From NCBI RefSeq assembly GCF_902686445.1, contig NC_062220.1, positions 91,636,143 through 91,700,142 of the forward strand: a stretch of 64,000 bases of DNA, written 5' to 3'. The position numbers and the translations under genes are program-made. Positions 32,846-43,990 of the stretch are shown piece after piece; within the stretch, counting starts at the first letter, position 1; each line of letters opens with the position of its first letter. The notes beneath the pieces are model-generated. The model was not told the DNA's origin. It searched no databases and saw nothing but the letters and a program-made list of their open reading frames with translations. Source of the DNA: Sciurus carolinensis (taxonomy: Eukaryota; Chordata; Mammalia; Rodentia; Sciuridae).

Positions 32846-33287
32846 GTATTTCTTTTAGAGCTCCTTACTAGGGTACCACCAGTGGGTTATCAGTATATTG
32901 AGATATTGCTCCCCCTCAGTTTATGTCCAGCTGTGAGCAACTTTCTATGTTTTTCCAAGCATTGCTATAGAAAAATTATTGCATGTGTATATCCTTCATA
33001 GACAAAAACACTAATCATTATTTCTCAAAGCCTGGACACCTGTGTTGTAATATCTTGGAGTGATTATTATATGCAAAGATTACCTATTCCAGACCTACAG
33101 GATCCTATAAGATTGTATTCTCTGGGGTTGGGTGAAGTGGTGGGGCTCAGGTATCTGAATTTTGAAAAGCTCCTGAGTTGAATGGTGGCACTCTGAAGTT
33201 TGAGCATTATTATTGTTATTCTTTTGGAATAGAAGGTTGATGAGAGATGTTTCGGATATGTTCTGGTTGAGATAGAAATTTGTAGTA

Positions 33288-33358
33288 TATAGAATAGAGG
33301 TAAAGATTTGGAATGAACAGGGTCCTGGTTGTATACAGAATAGAGGTAAAGATTTGGT
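33288..33358 (+). repeat. Short direct duplication
   Basis: GTATATAGAATAGAGGTAAA and, about 46 nt later, GTATACAGAATAGAGGTAAA, each followed by GATTTGG. One mismatch over 27 bases, in otherwise unique sequence. Confidence 0.8.
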
Positions 33359-33962
33359 GATGGTTGTATCTGAAGCCCTGAGAATAGGTGAAGTTCCACA
33401 TGGAGAGTGGTTGGAATTAAGATGTGGGAAGTATAGGACTGTAACCTGGAGAATGCAAGCATTATAGAGGGAGTTTGAGAAAAGTAGTCAGTAATAGGTT
33501 CTGAGGAGGCTGGCAGAGAGGCAGATGAACCAGGAGGGCTACTACCTGGGAGGCATGTTTTAATGATAAGTGGCTTGGAAAGTTTCCATTCCATTTAGCA
33601 GGAAGTGGTTCATTAGTGTCTTTGATGAGGGTGTCCACAGTGGTAACAAGATCCAGGTTTGTAGTGAGTGAGAGTGGAAGGTGGGAAGACTGAGTGAGGG
33701 TTTACGCTTCTTTAAAGAAACTTAGCTGTGAAGGGAAAAAAGGACGATGATGATATGGGGAAATGTAGGGATAATGTGTAGGATAGAGGCTGTCATTGGT
33801 ACAGCAGGGATTCTGAGAAGGTGAACAGAGATGGGGTCTGATATGTTAATGGAGGATTAACCCTGAACAGGCATGAGATCTTCATGAATGCAGGAAGGTA
33901 AGAGTAAACACAGATGTGGAGAAGTTTGCATGTATACTGATGAACTCTATAAGATCTATTTG

Positions 33963-34067
33963 ATTTTAGTGTTAGAAAGTTTGGTTAATTAAATAGAGAT
34001 ATAATAGGAATCCCCTATTCCCCTATCATATCCCTATTTAATTAGCCAAACTTTCTACTACTAAAAT
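33963..34067. repeat. Inverted repeat, 46-bp arms, 13-nt loop
   Basis: The left arm 33963-34008 and right arm 34022-34067 are reverse complements with about five mismatches; the core AGAAAGTTTGG..TAATTAAATA pairs with TATTTAATTA..CCAAACTTTCT. The loop at 34009-34021 is C/T-rich. It lies in unique intronic sequence and I could not assign it to a repeat family. Transcribed RNA would fold into a long hairpin. Confidence 0.9.
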
Positions 34068-34429
34068 CCCACATGTAAGTGTTTTTGGCTTTGAAATTTG
34101 AAAACTATCCCAAATCTGCCTTAGTCATAGTATTTTGATATTGCCCTTTGTGGGGAGATAGATTCCTGTATAGCCCTTATAATATCTCTTAAGTGTATAT
34201 GTTAGGGAACCAAATGATTGGTATACCATTTTCTGAGGAAATATATTTCCTTTAAACTCTCAGAAATTGAGAAAAAAGCACATAGTGGCCTTGTTCTCCC
34301 ATTGGATGAACTATGATAAAAAGTTCATGTATCCCTGGGCCTTCATAATTGGCAACAACAGTGTGCTTTGCGCTTCTAGATTTAGTACTCAGTAACTCAA
34401 GGCCAGTATTCAGTAGGTATGTATGCTTT

Positions 34430-34522
34430 TATTTATTTATCTTTTGTGGTGCTGGGGATTGAACTCAGGTCCTCACAAATGTTAGGCAGATGCTCTACTA
34501 GTAAGTTACATCCCTAGCCCCA
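34430..34522 (-). repeat. ID-derived SINE, minus
   Basis: tttatttatttatcttttgt, ggtgctggggattgaactca, cacaaatgttaggcagatgc and tacatccctagcccc. Confidence 0.85.
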
Positions 34523-35004
34523 GTATTCAGTATTCTTGCAGGGCTTGGGTATTTCTATTTTCTGAGTATGCCTGACTGAATGACTACCCATCCTGTAGGG
34601 AAGGATATTAGTAAAATTCACATTAGGCATGTGGGTGTGATAGAAAGGACTTACATAAAACCTTGTCATTGTTCATGGGGTGCTGAGTCTGGTAATTGAC
34701 TTTTGTATGAAAATGGGCAAGAAGCCATGATTGAGGTCCTCTTTTTCACTTACTGATATATTTATGGTTAATTGTCTTCAAAAAAAAGGTCTTAATGAAT
34801 GTGATGAACATATTGTAGTGTTTTGTTACAATTGAATTATTTCTCATAAAAAAATGCCTTAATAGTTTTCTATTTAATGCCTTCCTATTTACTTAATTCC
34901 TGTGGAATACCATATTAGTTAACCATACCCTGAATCTGTAAGTCAGATTATTACTTGGAATCTGGTTACTATAACAGTCCTGCTAACTGTTATAAAAATC
35001 ATAC

Positions 35005-35445
35005 ATAGAGCCAGGCCCAGTGGTACATGCCTGTAATCTGAGTGACTCAGGAGGCTGAAGCAGGAGGATCATGAGTTCAAAGACAGCCTCAGCAACTTAG
35101 CGAGTCCCTAAGCAACTCAGTAAAACCCTGTCTCTAAATAAAATTACAGAAATAGTGCTGGAAGTGTGGCTTAGTGGTTAAGCACACCTGGGTTAAATCC
35201 CTGGTACCAAAAAAAAAAAAAAGAAAAAAATCATACATAGAGCTGGGCATGGTGATGTATGCCTGTAATCCCAGTGACTCAGGAGGCTGGGAAAGGATGA
35301 TCACAACTTTGAGACCAGCCTCAGCAATTTAGTAGTGAGACCCTGTTTCAATACCAAAAAAAAAAAAAAAGGCTGTGGATGTAGGTCAGTAGTAGAGTTC
35401 TTCTGGATTCAATTCCACTTCTCCCACCCTCCCCAAATCACACAC
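35005..35445 (+). repeat. Two tandem B1-ID SINEs, plus
   Basis: B1-ID at 35008-35220 (gagccaggcccagtggtaca through ccctggtaccaaaa). It is followed by AATCATACATAGAG, a direct repeat of the sequence just before it (34997-35010), and then a second B1-ID at 35242-35420. The target repeat shows that the first copy inserted between the duplicated bases. Confidence 0.88.
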
Positions 35446-35719
35446 ACACCCTTTACTTTTGAGAATTAGCTGGTTATTGGATGGACTTGATCATCTTGAC
35501 CTTTTTATTTCTGAATGCAGTGAGTTATAATGGGATGAGGGCACGACAAGACACAAAAGATAAGTGGGGATCGTTTTAGAAAAACTTGGAGGTTTCAGTG
35601 TTCTCCAGGTTTTCTGGATTCTTAGTAACTCCATTTTAACAGTATACTCTTAGTCATGCTGATTAACATCATAACTTTTACTTCAGAAACCTGAAGAGAT
35701 TTGTCAGCTCATACGTTAC

Positions 35720-35835
35720 AGTAATTTATTTATTTATTTATTTATTTATTTTTTTGCGGTACTGGGGATCGAACTCAGGGCCTTGTGATTGCAAAGCAAG
35801 CACTCTACAAGCTGAGCTATCTCCCCAGCCCTCGT
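35720..35835 (-). repeat. ID SINE, minus, with (TTTA)n
   Basis: (TTTA)n at 35725-35752, then gcggtactggggatcgaact, cagggccttgtgattgcaaa and ctatctccccagccctcg. TTATAGTAATTTA-like bases follow (TTACAGTAATTTA precedes), forming a target duplication with one difference. Confidence 0.88.
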
Positions 35836-36544
35836 TATAGTAATTTAAAACCCAAAGAATCCATCTCTCTCATGGGTCTCACTGAGACAATTAGTAGGAA
35901 ACTCTGAAAAGTCCTGGAGATCCTGAGTCTTATTTTTTATCCTAAGTTGAGAATTTTGAGGGTGAAGTCGTCATTTTCTTATTTTTAATTATCTAGTACT
36001 TTAGAAAATCCATGTCATGTTTGGCATTCCTCCTTCCTGTTCAGTGGACCTGTGGCAGCAACTATCCAGGCCACTAGAGGTTCACCTGCAATGTGTGCAG
36101 GACCTCAGACAACGAGAGGTGATAACTTGACTGTTCTGTTACTGTACATAGTACTGCTTCACCCCATGTAGAATAACCTCTTAGAATAACAGTAATCTTA
36201 CTGCTTTGTGCCTCAGCTGAACTCAAGAACCAGTTCCAGACATCCCTGTGGGTTGTGGTACCTGCAGTTTATTCTCTGATGCTCATTTGTCCATCAGTTC
36301 ACTTTAAAAAAATTTTTTTCTTGCCTGACAAATAACAGGAAATTGATAAATTTAAGAAGGAGATTGACAAAAGAGTGAGCTTCTCCAAATGCAGGAAGAA
36401 CTGAGCTGGCCAAGACTTGGTGGATACAGGAATGAGCATAGCTCCAGAGACTTTGCAGACCTCTGGGGCATCAGATCACCTAGCACCAGATTCCTGAAGA
36501 CTTCGGTGTCTCCATTCAGGTTTGAAGTTCCCATGAGAGTACCT

Positions 36545-36645
36545 CTCATATGGTCATTATGAAGATTTAATGAGTTAGCACATGTAAACTCTTTAAACCT
36601 TTGTCTGATACATAGAAAACTTCTCAGTAAATGAATATGTAGAAC
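36545..36645 (+). repeat. MIR SINE 3' part, plus
   Basis: tgaagatttaatgagttagc, acatgtaaactctttaaacc, gatacatagaaaacttctca and gtaaatga follow the MIR 3' pattern (tgag-taatacatgtaaag...cacatagta...caataaatg). Confidence 0.7.
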
Positions 36646-36664
36646 TTCTACTTTTAAATAGAGG

Positions 36665-37370
36665 GAAATAAATTTCTAGGAATACTATAAGAAAGCACCA
36701 TAAATTAAGGTAGCTTAAAACACTAGAGATGTATTTTCACAGTTCTAGAGACTTTGTAAGTCTAAAATCAAGGTATTGGCAGGGTCATATCACCTTCAAA
36801 GCCTCTAGGATCCTTCTTTGCCTCTTCTAGCTTCTGGTAGTACCAGATCCTCTTTGTCTTTTAGATGTACCACTCCAATCTCTGTCACTATTGTCACATG
36901 AACTTTTTTTTTTCTGTGTGTATTTCTTAACATGGCATTCATGTTTCTATTTCCTCTTTTCTTTTTTGTGGGGGGCGGGTAGTTACCGGGGATTGAACTC
37001 AGGAGCATTCTATCTCTGAGCCACATCCCCAGCCCTATTTTGTATTATATTTAGAGACAGGGTCTCACTGAGTTGCTTAGTGCCTTGCTTTTGCTGAGGC
37101 TGTCTTTGAACTTGCGATCCTCCTTCCTCAGCCTCCTGAGCCACTGGAACTACAGGTGTATACCACCTTGCCTGGCTTCTATTTCCTCTTAAAGGACACT
37201 TATCAAGTGCTATAATTTGTTTTAACTGACTTTGCCCTCATATTCTGCAAAGACCATTTCCAAGTAAGATCACATTCATAGGTACCTTGGGCTGGGATTT
37301 CAACATATCTTTTTGGGGGATACAGTTAAACTCACAACATTCTACACATTCTATTACTTCCCCCTCCTGT
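36665..37370 (-). mobile_element. MaLR-type solo LTR, minus, split by a SINE
   Basis: 36672-36960 (ctataagaaagcaccataaa, cacagttctagagactttgt, tctagcttctggtagtacca) and 37185-37355 (ctcatattctgcaaagacca, tttccaagtaagatcacatt, tcataggtaccttgggctgg, ttgggggatacagtta) follow the reversed order of a MaLR/MLT-type LTR. A B1-ID SINE (36965-37182) sits inside. Noncoding, decayed. Confidence 0.65.
36963..37182 (-). repeat. B1-ID SINE nested in LTR
   Basis: tgtggggggcgggtagttac, ggggattgaactcaggagca, gccacatccccagccctatt, then a full B1 part ending accaccttgcctggc. CTTCTATTTCCTCTTAAAGG after it partly repeats the TTTCTATTTCCTCTTTTC before it, a target duplication. Confidence 0.88.
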
Positions 37371-37437
37371 ATGGAAGACTAGACATTATTAATCAGGACA
37401 TTGTAGCCAGGTCTCAGAATCCCCCCACCCCACTTTT

Positions 37438-37895
37438 TTTTTTTTTTTTTTTTTTTTAATAGTACTGGGGATTGAACTCAGGGCTTTGTGCACACTAGGC
37501 AAGTGTTCTACCACTGAGCGATACCCTCAGTCCTTTAAAAATTGTTTTAGAATTAGACAGGATCTACTTTGCCAAACTGTCCTCAAACTTGTGATCCTCC
37601 TGCTTCAGAAGCATTCCAAGTAGCTGGGATTACATGGTTGTACCACCTTGCCTGGCAGAATCCTTCTTAATCCAGGTTTTTCTTTCTTTCTTTCTTTCTT
37701 TTTTCCCCCTCTGGTACCAGGGATATTCAACTGTTGAGCCACATCCCTAGTCTGTTTCTTTTTTTTTTAATTTTTAAACAGGGTCTTGCTAAATTGCTGA
37801 GGGTCTTGCTAAATTGCCAAGGCTGGCTTTGATTTTGTGATCCTCCTGCTTTAGTCTTCTGAGCCACTGGGATTACAGGCATGTGCCTCTGCTTA
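37438..37895 (-). repeat. Two B1-ID SINEs, minus, with (TTTC)n
   Basis: B1-ID at 37440-37657 after a T run of about 23, a (TTTC)n tract at 37678-37702, and B1-ID at 37708-37893. Confidence 0.85.
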
Positions 37896-38254
37896 ATACA
37901 GTGTTTTCAACAGTCACATCAGTTGTAGAATTGACACTATGATTGAATCAGTTCTTTGATAAAAGGACTTTGTTAAGTTGTGACTCTGATAACAAATCAA
38001 GACTTGGGGAAAATGTAATACATTAGTATACTTGAATATTGGTGATATAAATTATTTTTGAAGAACTATGTGTTATTCTAATAAATTTACTTTAAGTGCA
38101 TCTTCTATTGGCAGAGTAGACTTTCTATGTGAAACAAGACTGTATTTTTTTTAAAAAAATTAAATTTCTCTTTTAGACATTAGGAAGTTTGTTCCCAAAG
38201 ATATTTGCTAATGTTTGTTTCTGTCTGCATCTTTTTAAAAAATTCTCTCTACAG

Positions 38255-38405
38255 ATAAAATAATTGTGGGTAGCTTTATGGGATACCTAAGAATCTTTAA
38301 CCCCCATCCAGTAAAAACAGGAGATGGAACTCAAGCTGAAGATTTGCTTCTGGAAGTCCATCTACGAGATCCCGTACTTCAAGTGGAAGTAGGAAAGTTT
38401 GTTTC
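38255..38405 (+). CDS. BBS9: BBS9 exon 3
   Basis: 151 nt. The first two bases complete codon 38 (G|AT, Asp), and the frame reads DKIIVGSFMGYLRIFNPHPV, then KTGDGTQAEDLLLEVHLRDP and VLQVEVGKFV, ending TC of the next serine codon before donor GTAAGT. The acceptor is ctctctacag. This is a beta-propeller blade segment. As I recall, human has Asp where this sequence has His in the EV[H]LRDP segment; if so, it is a lineage substitution. Phase 1 in, phase 2 out. Confidence 0.95.
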
Positions 38406-38586
38406 GTAAGTACAGCTCACTAATTCTGGTATTTTGTCTTACTTGGAGAGCATGTCAGTTCCTTACTATGTCACTTTTGTGGATTCTTCAAAAAAGACTA
38501 TATATGTATTCTGGATATTGTCATATAAGTGTTCCTCATGTACTGAATGCTTTTTGTATAAAAACCTTTAAAAATATTGAAGATAG

Positions 38587-38670
38587 GGGGCTGGGGATAT
38601 AGCTCAGTTGGTAGAGTGCTTGCCTAGCATGCACAATGCCCTGGGTTCAATCCCCAGCATCACCACCAAA
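38587..38670 (+). repeat. ID SINE, plus, with (AAC)n tail
   Basis: ggggctggggatatagctca, gttggtagagtgcttgccta, gggttcaatccccagcatca, then a long AAACAAAAC/AAC tail to about 38725. A TATTGAAGATAG repeat on both sides (38575-38586 and 38730-38741) is the target duplication. Confidence 0.92.
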
Positions 38671-38844
38671 ACAAAACAAAACAAAACAACAACAACAAAA
38701 AAAACCAAACCAAAACCAAACAACATTTATTGAAGATAGAATAATTTTGGATCTTATAGGAACAAATCTAAGGTACCTGACACATTAGTGACTTAAAGGA
38801 AATGAGATAAATTTTAACAATAACCAAATTAAGATGTAGTAAAT

Positions 38845-39275
38845 TATCACTGCCTGCCTGTAATCCCAACTGTTTGGGAGGCTAAGATAGGAGAATTGTA
38901 AATTCAAAACTAGCAACTTAGCAAGGCCCTAAGCAACTTAGTGAGACCCTATTTCAACATGAAAAATAAAAAAAGGGCTGGGGATGTGGCTCAGTGGTTA
39001 AGTGCCATTGGGTTCAATCCCTGGTACCAAAAAAAAAAAAAAAAAAAAATCACTGTATTATTCAGGTTGGCCTTGAACTTGCAGTCCTCAGCCTCCTGAG
39101 TTGCTGGCATGACCAACATGCCTGGTGGTCACTGGACCACCAGTCCTTTTTATTTATTTTGAAGCAGTCTCTATAAGGGGCTAAGGCTGACCTCACACTT
39201 GTGATCCTCCAACTTTAGCCTCTCAACTAGTTAGAATTACTAGACATTGTTAATCAGGACATTGTAGCACCACTA
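38845..39275. repeat. B1-ID SINE, plus, then B1-like, minus
   Basis: Plus copy: cctgcctgtaatcccaactg, aggctaagataggagaattg, ggggctggggatgtggctca, ccctggtaccaaaa. The minus copy follows (39065-39250). The two face each other. Confidence 0.8.
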
Positions 39276-39439
39276 CTCCCAGTGGAATTCTTGCCTTTAA
39301 AAGCATTTTGACCTTTCCATTGGAAAAAAATAGGGAACACAATCAACATTCATTCTGTATGATAGTCTTACATGTAGTTCTCATTTTTGTGATCACTTGG
39401 AAGGGAAGGGTGATGACAGTAATGAGTGCTGGCAAGTAT

Positions 39440-39585
39440 AGGTCTTTATAAACATTGTCTCAATAATCACCTCTGCAAGGCAGATGTGATCTGTATTTGA
39501 GATAAGGAAACCAGAGCTTATAGTGTAAGATTACAGCCAAAACTTGGACACAGGTCTCTGGCTCCATACTTCACTATCTTTCCAA
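39440..39585 (-). repeat. MIR SINE remnant, minus
   Basis: acattgtctcaataatcacc, gagataaggaaaccagagct, ttggacacaggtctctggct. Classic reversed MIR core order. Confidence 0.7.
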
Positions 39586-39734
39586 AATACAATTTTTCTG
39601 GAGCATGATGGAAAAATTATTTTGAGTGTCCAAGGTACATAAAAAAATTTATGAAGTAACTATTAATTATATGATAGCTGTGTCTATTTGCATTTATAGA
39701 GTAAATAATAAGTATTTACATATCTATTATACCA

Positions 39735-39870
39735 ATGCTTTGCAGATATTTTCATATACAATTATTATTTTGTAAATGAAATAGTGACACTCTAAAAAAA
39801 TTAAATGGTCACACAGTAAGGTACAGAATCTAAGTTCCAACCCAGGTGTTCAGACTTTAATTACAGTCCT
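39735..39870 (-). repeat. MIR SINE remnant, minus
   Basis: ttttgtaaatgaaatagtga, aaatggtcacacagtaaggt, acagaatctaagttccaacc and caggtgttcagact follow the reversed MIR core. Confidence 0.7.
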
Positions 39871-40320
39871 TGTAGTTTAGAATAGTCTGCAACAGAGAGT
39901 GTACCAGAGGCCTGCTTGCACATGTGGGCCTGTAGTTTTAAATGGAAAAGAACTGCCAGCATCTGAGAGCCAGGAGGTTTCACATAAAAGCCCTGCTTTT
40001 TGGCATTTCATGAAAAATGTGGAGATCTGGCCACAAGCCCAGAACCAAGTAGTAGCCACCACCTTTAGTCTGGCCCCAGTCTCCACTTAATCACAGTCAT
40101 TCACACCCTTTCTCGTTAACATCCATTAGCTTGACCCTTGAAGACTGGGTTTAGGAGTTCTAGACTGTGCCATGCTGCTGACTCTGGAAACCACTTGACA
40201 TGGACTGGGAAATGTAGTGGGGATGTTGGCAATTTATTTCTATTTGAGAGTTAGTCCAAACTAAAATGTTTTCAATACTTTTAATAAATTTCAGATCTGG
40301 AAGTGATAAATGCCATTTAT
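39871..40320. other. BBS9: BBS9 intron 3, unique part
   Basis: No exon or repeat family recognised. Overlapping short open frames on both strands at 39877-40090 are not supported by any resemblance. Confidence 0.45.
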
Positions 40321-40324
40321 TAAT

Positions 40325-40535
40325 AATGATTAGCATTTTGTGGTGCTTTAAGCTTTGCAAGGTTCTTTCACATGACTTTATTTGATTTATTTGAACCTCT
40401 TATTCTACAGAAGGGAAATAGGCTCAGGGAGACTAAGTGATTTGCCCAAAGTTACAGGTGGATTAGAGAGCCAGAATCAGAAGTCGGAGCTTTTTACTGT
40501 GGAGAGTACTCATGATGGAGCCTCAGATCTGACTC
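40325..40535 (-). repeat. MIR SINE, minus, well preserved
   Basis: attttgtggtgctttaagct, tattctacagaagggaaata, ggctcagggagactaagtga, tttgcccaaagttacaggtg and gagagccagaatcagaagtc give an almost complete reversed MIR. Confidence 0.78.
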
Positions 40536-40946
40536 TTCATGGGTCTTGGGTTGGTTTCAATGTGAAGACAGTTTCTTGAAGCAGAGTATCTTTCCTCCCT
40601 CCCTTCCTTCCTTCCTTTCTTGCTACCCTTCTCCTTCCTTCCTCTCTTGACAGGCTCTGCTATGTTGCTTAAGCTGGCCTTGAACTCGAAATTCTCCTAC
40701 CTCAGCCTCTGGAGTAGCTGGAATTATAGCTGATGCCTCTGTTCCTGACAAGACAGAGTATGTGAGGCTGTGGAAGTTAATTTCCCTATTAGTTGTTACA
40801 TTAATTTTTAAGTTCAGAATGTTTTCTAATGACTTATTTACTCACAGTAGGTATAATTAGGAGGCCTTTTTGTAATTATTTTATAATTTTTTGGTTATAT
40901 TGCACATTAATATTTAAAAACATTTAAAACATTTCCTATTTTTCAG

Positions 40947-41011
40947 AGGCACTGAAATGCTTCATTTGGCTGTGTTGCATTCTAGAAAACTTTGTGTTTA
41001 CTCTGTCTCAG
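40947..41011 (+). CDS. BBS9: BBS9 exon 4
   Basis: A 65-nt exon. TC|A completes the serine from exon 3, then GTEMLHLAVLHSRKLCVYSV and S, with the final G starting the next glycine codon. Acceptor tatttttcag|AGGC; donor TCAG|GTAAGA. The segment is nearly identical to human BBS9 as remembered. Propeller region. Confidence 0.95.
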
Positions 41012-41089
41012 GTAAGAAACATTTATTTTCAATGTGGAATTTACATTACAAATTGGGTTCCTTACTATAACAATAGATATTTTCCTTTC

Positions 41090-41310
41090 TTCATTCCTTC
41101 CTTCTTTTCTTGTACTAGGGATGGAACCCAGGGGTGCTCAGCCACTGAACCACATCCCCAGCCCTTTTTATATTTTATTTTGAGACAGGGTCTTGCTAAG
41201 TTGCTTAGGTCCTTGCTAAGTTGCTGAGGCTGGCTTTGAACTTACAATCCTCCTGCCTCAGCCTTATGAGCTGCTAGGATTAAAGGGAGGTGCCACCACA
41301 CCTGGCTAAG
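41090..41310 (-). repeat. B1-ID SINE, minus
   Basis: tgtactagggatggaaccca, ggggtgctcagccactgaac, cacatccccagccc, gagacagggtcttgctaagt, ctcctgcctcagccttatga, gccaccacacctggc. Confidence 0.88.
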
Positions 41311-43324
41311 TATAGATATTCTCTAGTGCTGATTTGGGAGAGAACACAAAACATTCATTTGAAGGTTTTTTGTTTATTTTATTTTATTTTTTGGTCTTGG
41401 TTAGCATTTTTCTGTTGTTCATTACTCTTTCAGAGACTTAAAAGTATTACATTTTCTTGGTCTGTTATTTCTTTGCATATTGATATTTCTAGCAGAAGGT
41501 TCCTTGTGGTCTCCTTCCTCTCAGGAATTATGTTTAGGATTGCCTATGTCTGATAGGGGCCACTTCTGGGTACTTGGCACTCTTGAGTTATAAGTGTTCA
41601 ACAGTACCAACAAAATTCATTAGATGCTGAGTCATAGTGGTTTGAAATACATTTTCTTTGGTAAACCTCAAGTGTTTTCTCTTCATAGTTGATATTTCTT
41701 GGCTTTTGGTTGTCTTTACTTAACTAGACCCCAAGCCACTTATTTTGAGGCTTAATCAGGTTTCATTGTCGACATGGTTCTGTGGGCAGAAATATAGTAG
41801 TTCATTGTGGTTTAGTTTCAGCATTTCAACCCTAATTAAAATTAAAAGGTAACTTTAATTTCAGTATTTAGGTAAATTTTACTTCAACTTCAGAGTTTTT
41901 TGTGTGTATATTGATTTGGAAAATTTCTTATGGCTATGATAAATTAAGTGTCTGTAGGACTGTTCTGTATATAAGTGATACTTTGGATTTTACTATAAAT
42001 ACTAGTTTCTAAGATTTGAATTTCTCAGATTTATTCTATTTGAGCTTTCTTTACATTTCACCTTTAATTTGAGTAATAATTTGTATTTTACTGGCACATA
42101 GCTAGTGTGTTTTTGAGGTGAAGATCTATTAGTTTTCTAAGGCAGGCTTGGTAACCAGGGATATTGTATTTGGTAGATATTCAGTAAATTCTTTGAAGAA
42201 TAAGTGAATAAATTTGTGGGTAGTGCTGAGGCAACTGACAGTGGCTTTTTTATTATTCTTTACCATGTGCTGTTTTCCTTCCCCTTCTCTGTTACCCCTA
42301 TCAGTGTTTCTTTTCCTTCCTGTTTATATCAAGGCCTGATGGAGTACACTTTCCTTGGTTTCAGGTGAAAGATGTTGCTCTCCTAGTGATAGGATATATA
42401 TATATATTTAGTATTTCAGAGTAAGTTGAGGATATAGGTTACTTTATTGCATGGATCTAGTTCCTCTTTTTTGGATTGGAAGCACGTTAATTACTAGTGA
42501 TATTTTACTGACTGCATTAACACAGGAAGTGGAGGAAGAGAACTTACCCACAGTTAGTTACTCTGAGTACTTGAGTATTTAGCCCTTCCAGAGGCCCCAT
42601 GGGGCTCTAAGCAGGGCCTCTTAGAAAAATTAAATTAGACTTTTGGCCTTCCTTGGTCCCATCTGAGATAGGCCCAGAAAGACAGAAACCTCTAAAGTGC
42701 TACTGGGCTTAAGGCGTAGGCTGGGGATAAAATGTGTTTTTTTTCAAAAGCCTGACGGCATGTTTGACCACAGTATGTTTATGGGACTGTGGTATCCTCC
42801 AAGTTAGTGTTGAAAATGAAAGTTATTTGCCACAGGAATGATGACTTTTATTGCTCTTTTATTCTTTGTATTCATTTAAAAGCTTTATCTTCTCTGGAGA
42901 CCAGGAATTGTCCAAACTACATTCCCTTATGCTCCATCTCACTTTCCTTCTGTCTCTCACTTTTTCATTCTTTTATGATATTTGAAGCTGACAATTTGTC
43001 TATTTTTCCTGGCCTGGCTTAAATTGAGACTCATGGGAAATCAGTGTTTTTGTTCTCTTGAATGTTTCTTAAGGTTCCAGACTGAACTTTTACCTAGCTT
43101 TTACTGTAACAGGGGAAGCACAAACATTTCTAGTTTAAATAAAATCACTGGTGTTGGGAGATGAAAATATTAGTTGAACTTGACATCCTTTCTCCCAACT
43201 TCCTGCTCCCCAAATATTTTTTTGTTTTCTTTTATTGTGTGTGTACTTCTGAAAAGGATTTGAAGCAAACTGGAGATCTTTAAAATCAAGTCTCTTGGAC
43301 ATACCAAAACACCAGCTGCCACAC

Positions 43325-43990
43325 ATTTTTTTTTTTTTTTTTTTTCTGGTACTGGGATTGAACTCAGAGGTGCTCTACCACTGACCTACACTCCCACCCT
43401 TTTCATTTTTCATTTTGAGATCAGATCTCACTAAATTGCTGAGGGTCTTGCTAAGTTGCTGAGGCTGGCCTCAAACTTGAGATCCTCCTGCTTCAGCTTC
43501 CCAAGTTGCTGGGATTACAGGCATGCATCACCAAGTCCAATCACCCCAGCCCTTTTTATTTTTTAGTTTGGGACAGGGTCTCACTAAATTGCCAAGGTTG
43601 GCTTTGAACTTGTGATTTTTGTACATCAACCACCTCAGTCACTGAAATTGCAGGCATGTGCTACCATCCGTGGCCAAAACAACCCTTAAAAGAGACTACT
43701 GTGCTGACCTGTTTTTGGTTGGTGATGTGTCATCAAATGTATGCTTAATAGAAATAATAGGATCTTGCTGACCTGAAGGTAGCCCATCTTACCATACCGT
43801 GGTAAAAAGAAAGCATCAGGTGGCATCTGATTCTTTCCCTCCTTCCTTTCTTTTACTAGGGATTGAACTCAGGAGTACTTTACCACTAAGCTGCATCTCC
43901 AGTCCTTTTTATTTTTTAATTTTAAGGCAGGGTCTCACTAAATTCCTGAGGCCTTGAGCTTGAGTAGTACGCCACTGTGCCCAGCTGCAG
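43325..43990 (-). repeat. SINE cluster, minus
   Basis: B1-ID at 43328-43540, a B1-type unit at 43548-43672, and an ID/B1 fragment at 43845-43985 that lacks the middle of its B1 part. Confidence 0.78.

Larger units (their letters stand above)
30551..38254 (+). other. BBS9: BBS9 intron 2
   Basis: A GT-AG intron of 7.7 kb, from GTAAGC at 30551 to an acceptor ctctctacag ending at 38254. Its contents are listed separately: many SINEs, an inverted repeat, a MaLR LTR and a MIR. Largely repeat-free stretches are 32850-34420, 34530-35000 and 35840-36540, in which I see no exon. Confidence 0.9.
38406..40946 (+). other. BBS9: BBS9 intron 3
   Basis: GTAAGT to tatttttcag, 2.5 kb. It contains an ID (38587-38670), a B1-ID plus (38850-39045), B1 minus fragments (39055-39245), three MIR remnants and a B1 piece (40640-40750). 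Confidence 0.9.

Noticed and set aside
33067..33594. 175-codon minus frame in BBS9 intron 2
   Set aside because: No recognisable domain, no splice context, and it includes the short direct duplication. Likely chance.
40382..40579. Short plus frame at 40.4 kb
   Set aside because: It overlaps a reversed MIR element.
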